From positions 1 through 6,935 of the forward strand of contig JAGLWO010000480.1 in assembly GCA_023133395.1 (NCBI GenBank): a DNA stretch of 6,935 bases, written 5' to 3'. The position numbers were made by a program, and so were the translations under genes. Of this stretch, positions 5,010 through 6,935 are shown one piece after another. Source of the DNA: Candidatus Cloacimonadota bacterium. GTDB lineage: Bacteria > Cloacimonadota > Cloacimonadia > Cloacimonadales > TCS61. The notes below the pieces were generated by a model, which searched no databases, was not told the DNA's origin, and saw only the letters and a list, made by a program, of their open reading frames with translations. Numbering within the stretch: the first letter of the stretch is position 1; every line of letters starts with the position of its first letter.

Positions 5010-6347
5010 ATGGCTAAGAAAATCGAGAGACAATTACCCTACGATATCAATGCTGAAGCTGCTGTGCTTTCTGCAATGATGATCGATAATTTTGCTGTTG
5101 CTAAAGCTATTGAAATGCTCGATAAAGACCACTTTTATCGCACTGTTCACCAGATTATATTCCAGAATATAATAGAAATCTTTGAGGATAATATTGAGAT
5201 CGATATTATCACACTTATTGATAGACTCAAAACCAACCAGCAACTGGAAAATGTGGGCGGTGAATCTTTCATTAATGAGTTATCGGATGTAGTTCTGAGT
5301 AGCGCAAATATAGAATATCACACGAACATCGTGTTGGGAAAAGCATTACTCAGACAGCTTATATTAGCATCGAATAACATTATTGAGAATTGTTATACTT
5401 CCGACCAGTCGGTTGAAGATATTGTTGATGAAGCTGAACAGTCAATATTCCAAATTGCTGAAAGACCTGGCAGGAAAACTTTTCAAAGTATTAGTGATGT
5501 TATTCCAGCAACAATAAAGAATATAGAAGAAACAGCTGCAACTAAGAAAAGTGTTTTAGGTGTGGCAACGGGATTTATAGATCTCGATCGGAAATTGGGT
5601 GGCTTTCGTCCAGGTCAGTTGATTGTTATAGCTGCCAGACCTGCAATGGGGAAAACTTCTTTAGCTTTGAATATTGCTTCTAATGCTGCTGTTCGTTATG
5701 ATAAAAAAGTTGGTATTTTTACTATGGAGATGGAAAGTAACGAGTTATTAATGAGAATGTTAAGTGCTGCTTCTGAAGTTAGTATGGAAAATATGCTTAA
5801 AGGCTATGGTATGAATGAAAAAAAGATCCTTCGTATTGCAGGTGCTGCTGAAGTCCTTTCAGAAAAAGATATCTATATTGATGACAGTGGGGTAAATACT
5901 ATTCTTGATATCAGGGCTAAAACAAGAAGGTTGAAAGCAGAATTAAAAGGACTTGATCTTATCATTATCGATTATATGCAGTTAATGTCAGTAAGAAGGA
6001 ATCGGGAAAACAGGCAGCAGGAAATTTCAGAGATTTCCAGAAACTTAAAGGTTCTTGCCAAGGAACTCAGAGTTCCTATAGTTGTTTTATCACAGTTGAA
6101 CCGTGCCTTGGAAGGCAGGGATGATAAAAGACCCAGGCTTGCTGACCTGCGAGAATCCGGTGCAATCGAACAGGATGCTGATGTTGTTTTATTTATCTAT
6201 CGTGATGAAGTTTACGACGAAAAAACAGAAAAAGAAGGTATAGCTGAAATCATTATAGGTAAAAACAGGCATGGAGCTATTGGTAAACTCGAATTGAAAT
6301 TTTATACTGAATTTACCTCCTTCCGTGATATGACAGAATATGAATAA
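5010..6347 (+). CDS. dnaB: Replicative DNA helicase DnaB
   Basis: Hexameric ATP-driven 5'-3' helicase that opens the replication fork and recruits primase. 445 residues, slightly short of the usual 450-470 but complete. The N-terminal primase-interacting domain (about 7-105) begins LPYDINAEAAVLSAMM, a close variant of the family start. A linker leads to the RecA-like domain (from about 180). There, Walker A is ARPAMGKTS with K215, catalytic E240 is in FTMEM, and Walker B is LIIIDYMQLM with D321 and Q324. The stretch VVLSQLNRALE then DKRPRLADLRESGAIEQDADVVLFIYRDEVY is almost diagnostic of DnaB. The C-terminal KNRHG (K418, R420) holds the arginine finger region. No intein is present at the usual insertion motifs. 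It follows a 242-bp gap with its own likely promoter and overlaps mlaE by 8 bp. Confidence 0.98.
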   Translation: MAKKIERQLPYDINAEAAVLSAMMIDNFAVAKAIEMLDKDHFYRTVHQIIFQNIIEIFEDNIEIDIITLIDRLKTNQQLENVGGESFINELSDVVLSSANIEYHTNIVLGKALLRQLILASNNIIENCYTSDQSVEDIVDEAEQSIFQIAERPGRKTFQSISDVIPATIKNIEETAATKKSVLGVATGFIDLDRKLGGFRPGQLIVIAARPAMGKTSLALNIASNAAVRYDKKVGIFTMEMESNELLMRMLSAASEVSMENMLKGYGMNEKKILRIAGAAEVLSEKDIYIDDSGVNTILDIRAKTRRLKAELKGLDLIIIDYMQLMSVRRNRENRQQEISEISRNLKVLAKELRVPIVVLSQLNRALEGRDDKRPRLADLRESGAIEQDADVVLFIYRDEVYDEKTEKEGIAEIIIGKNRHGAIGKLELKFYTEFTSFRDMTEYE

Positions 6348-6935
6348 TAAAAGCTTTATCATAAACATATTGGGTGAATTTGTTCTTTTTAATATCTCAA
6401 TTTTTGGACATCTAACAAAGATAAAGAAACGTTTTGCAGAAATTGTAAAGCAGATGAAAAGAATCGGTTACGATTCATTATCTTTAATTGCAGTAACTTC
6501 TGCATTTACCGGATTAGTAACCTCAGTACAAGCTTCATACCAGACCAGTGGTTATATTCCATTGAGTTTTATAGGTGTTTTAATCGGGAAATCAACAATG
6601 ATAGAATTGGCTCCTGTGCTGACTGGTTTGGTTCTTGCAGGAAAGGTAGGTGCTTCTATTGCTGCAGAAATTGGGACAATGAAGGTGAGTGAGCAATTGG
6701 ATGCATTGGAAACTATGGCTATCGATCCGGTCGATTATATTTATATGCCGAGGGTCATCTCTGGCATTCTGATGTTTCCGCTTTTAACGATTTTTTCCAA
6801 TTTTATAGGAATCCTTTCAGCTTTTTTTCTATCTGTATTCAAATACAATGTTAACGCCTATAGTTTCTTCAGTAATATGCGTGATTTTTTCCTTCCTTCA
6901 GATTTATGGGGAGGTCTGGTTAAAGCATTATTCTT
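6340..6935 (+). CDS. mlaE: MlaE family ABC permease for lipid transport (3' end missing)
   Basis: Inner-membrane permease of an MCE/Mla-type ABC transporter that moves phospholipids between inner and outer membranes, normally with an ATPase (MlaF) and an MCE protein (MlaD). About 198 codons are visible, against roughly 250-260 in the family, and the frame is still open at the window end. Family marks include the hydrophobic stretch SLIAVTSAFTGLVTSVQA, then APVLTGLVLAGKVGASIAAEIGTM, and the signature E118-Q-L-D-A-L followed by MAIDPVDYIYMPRVI. A further long hydrophobic segment follows (about 148-170). The ATG at 6340 lies inside the last codons of dnaB, giving an 8-bp overlap in another frame. 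No clear Shine-Dalgarno is seen, so translational coupling is likely. The N-terminal amphipathic leader of about 40 residues before the first membrane segment is normal. The ATPase gene probably follows. Confidence 0.9.
   Translation, partial: MNNKSFIINILGEFVLFNISIFGHLTKIKKRFAEIVKQMKRIGYDSLSLIAVTSAFTGLVTSVQASYQTSGYIPLSFIGVLIGKSTMIELAPVLTGLVLAGKVGASIAAEIGTMKVSEQLDALETMAIDPVDYIYMPRVISGILMFPLLTIFSNFIGILSAFFLSVFKYNVNAYSFFSNMRDFFLPSDLWGGLVKALF

Noticed and set aside
5600..6180. Intein in dnaB
   Set aside because: Walker A, Walker B and the DLRESG region are continuous, and the protein has normal helicase length.

Overview
This 6.9 kb window is AT-rich (roughly one third G+C by eye). Every recognisable gene lies on the + strand. 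MlaE at the right edge points to a diderm (Gram-negative-type) bacterium. The gene set (gcvH, gmk, rpoZ, family 4 uracil-DNA glycosylase, dnaB, mlaE) is chromosomal housekeeping DNA. The low G+C, lysine- and isoleucine-rich proteins and a GAF domain of a kind also common in archaea would suit a poorly sampled anaerobic phylum such as Cloacimonadota. That placement is a guess, not something the sequence proves.

Region 1 (1-2689): two response regulators in tandem with opposite predicted effects on cyclic di-GMP. The first is cut by the left edge. It is REC-GAF-GGDEF (diguanylate cyclase) with catalytic residues and the inhibitory RxxD site intact. The second is REC-PAS-HD-GYP (phosphodiesterase) with the HD and HHExxDGxGYP motifs intact. 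Their receiver domains are about 56% identical by hand alignment, so they look like products of a receiver duplication with swapped outputs, and they may answer to the same kinase.

Region 2 (2690-4767): a short AT-rich gap holds weak hairpins and a TTGACA box followed by an 8-bp perfect inverted repeat. It leads a compact four-gene cluster: gcvH (lipoyl carrier H protein), gmk (guanylate kinase), rpoZ (a divergent RNA polymerase omega subunit) and a family 4 Fe-S uracil-DNA glycosylase. Gaps are 10, 0 and 21 bp, so co-transcription is likely.

Region 3 (4768-5009): 242 bp of very AT-rich DNA with no gene. It holds an AT-rich hairpin, four copies of the hexamer CACTTA (either strand), and a second CACT-N6-AGTG inverted repeat at a plausible promoter for dnaB. 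The same CACT-N6-AGTG layout precedes gcvH.

Region 4 (5010-6935): dnaB (replicative helicase, complete) overlaps by 8 bp the start of mlaE, an ABC permease for lipid trafficking. mlaE is open at the right edge.

I found no RNA genes, mobile elements, CRISPR arrays or defence-like cassettes. The points most worth a second look are the matched cyclic di-GMP synthase/hydrolase pair and the inverted repeat shared by the two promoter regions.
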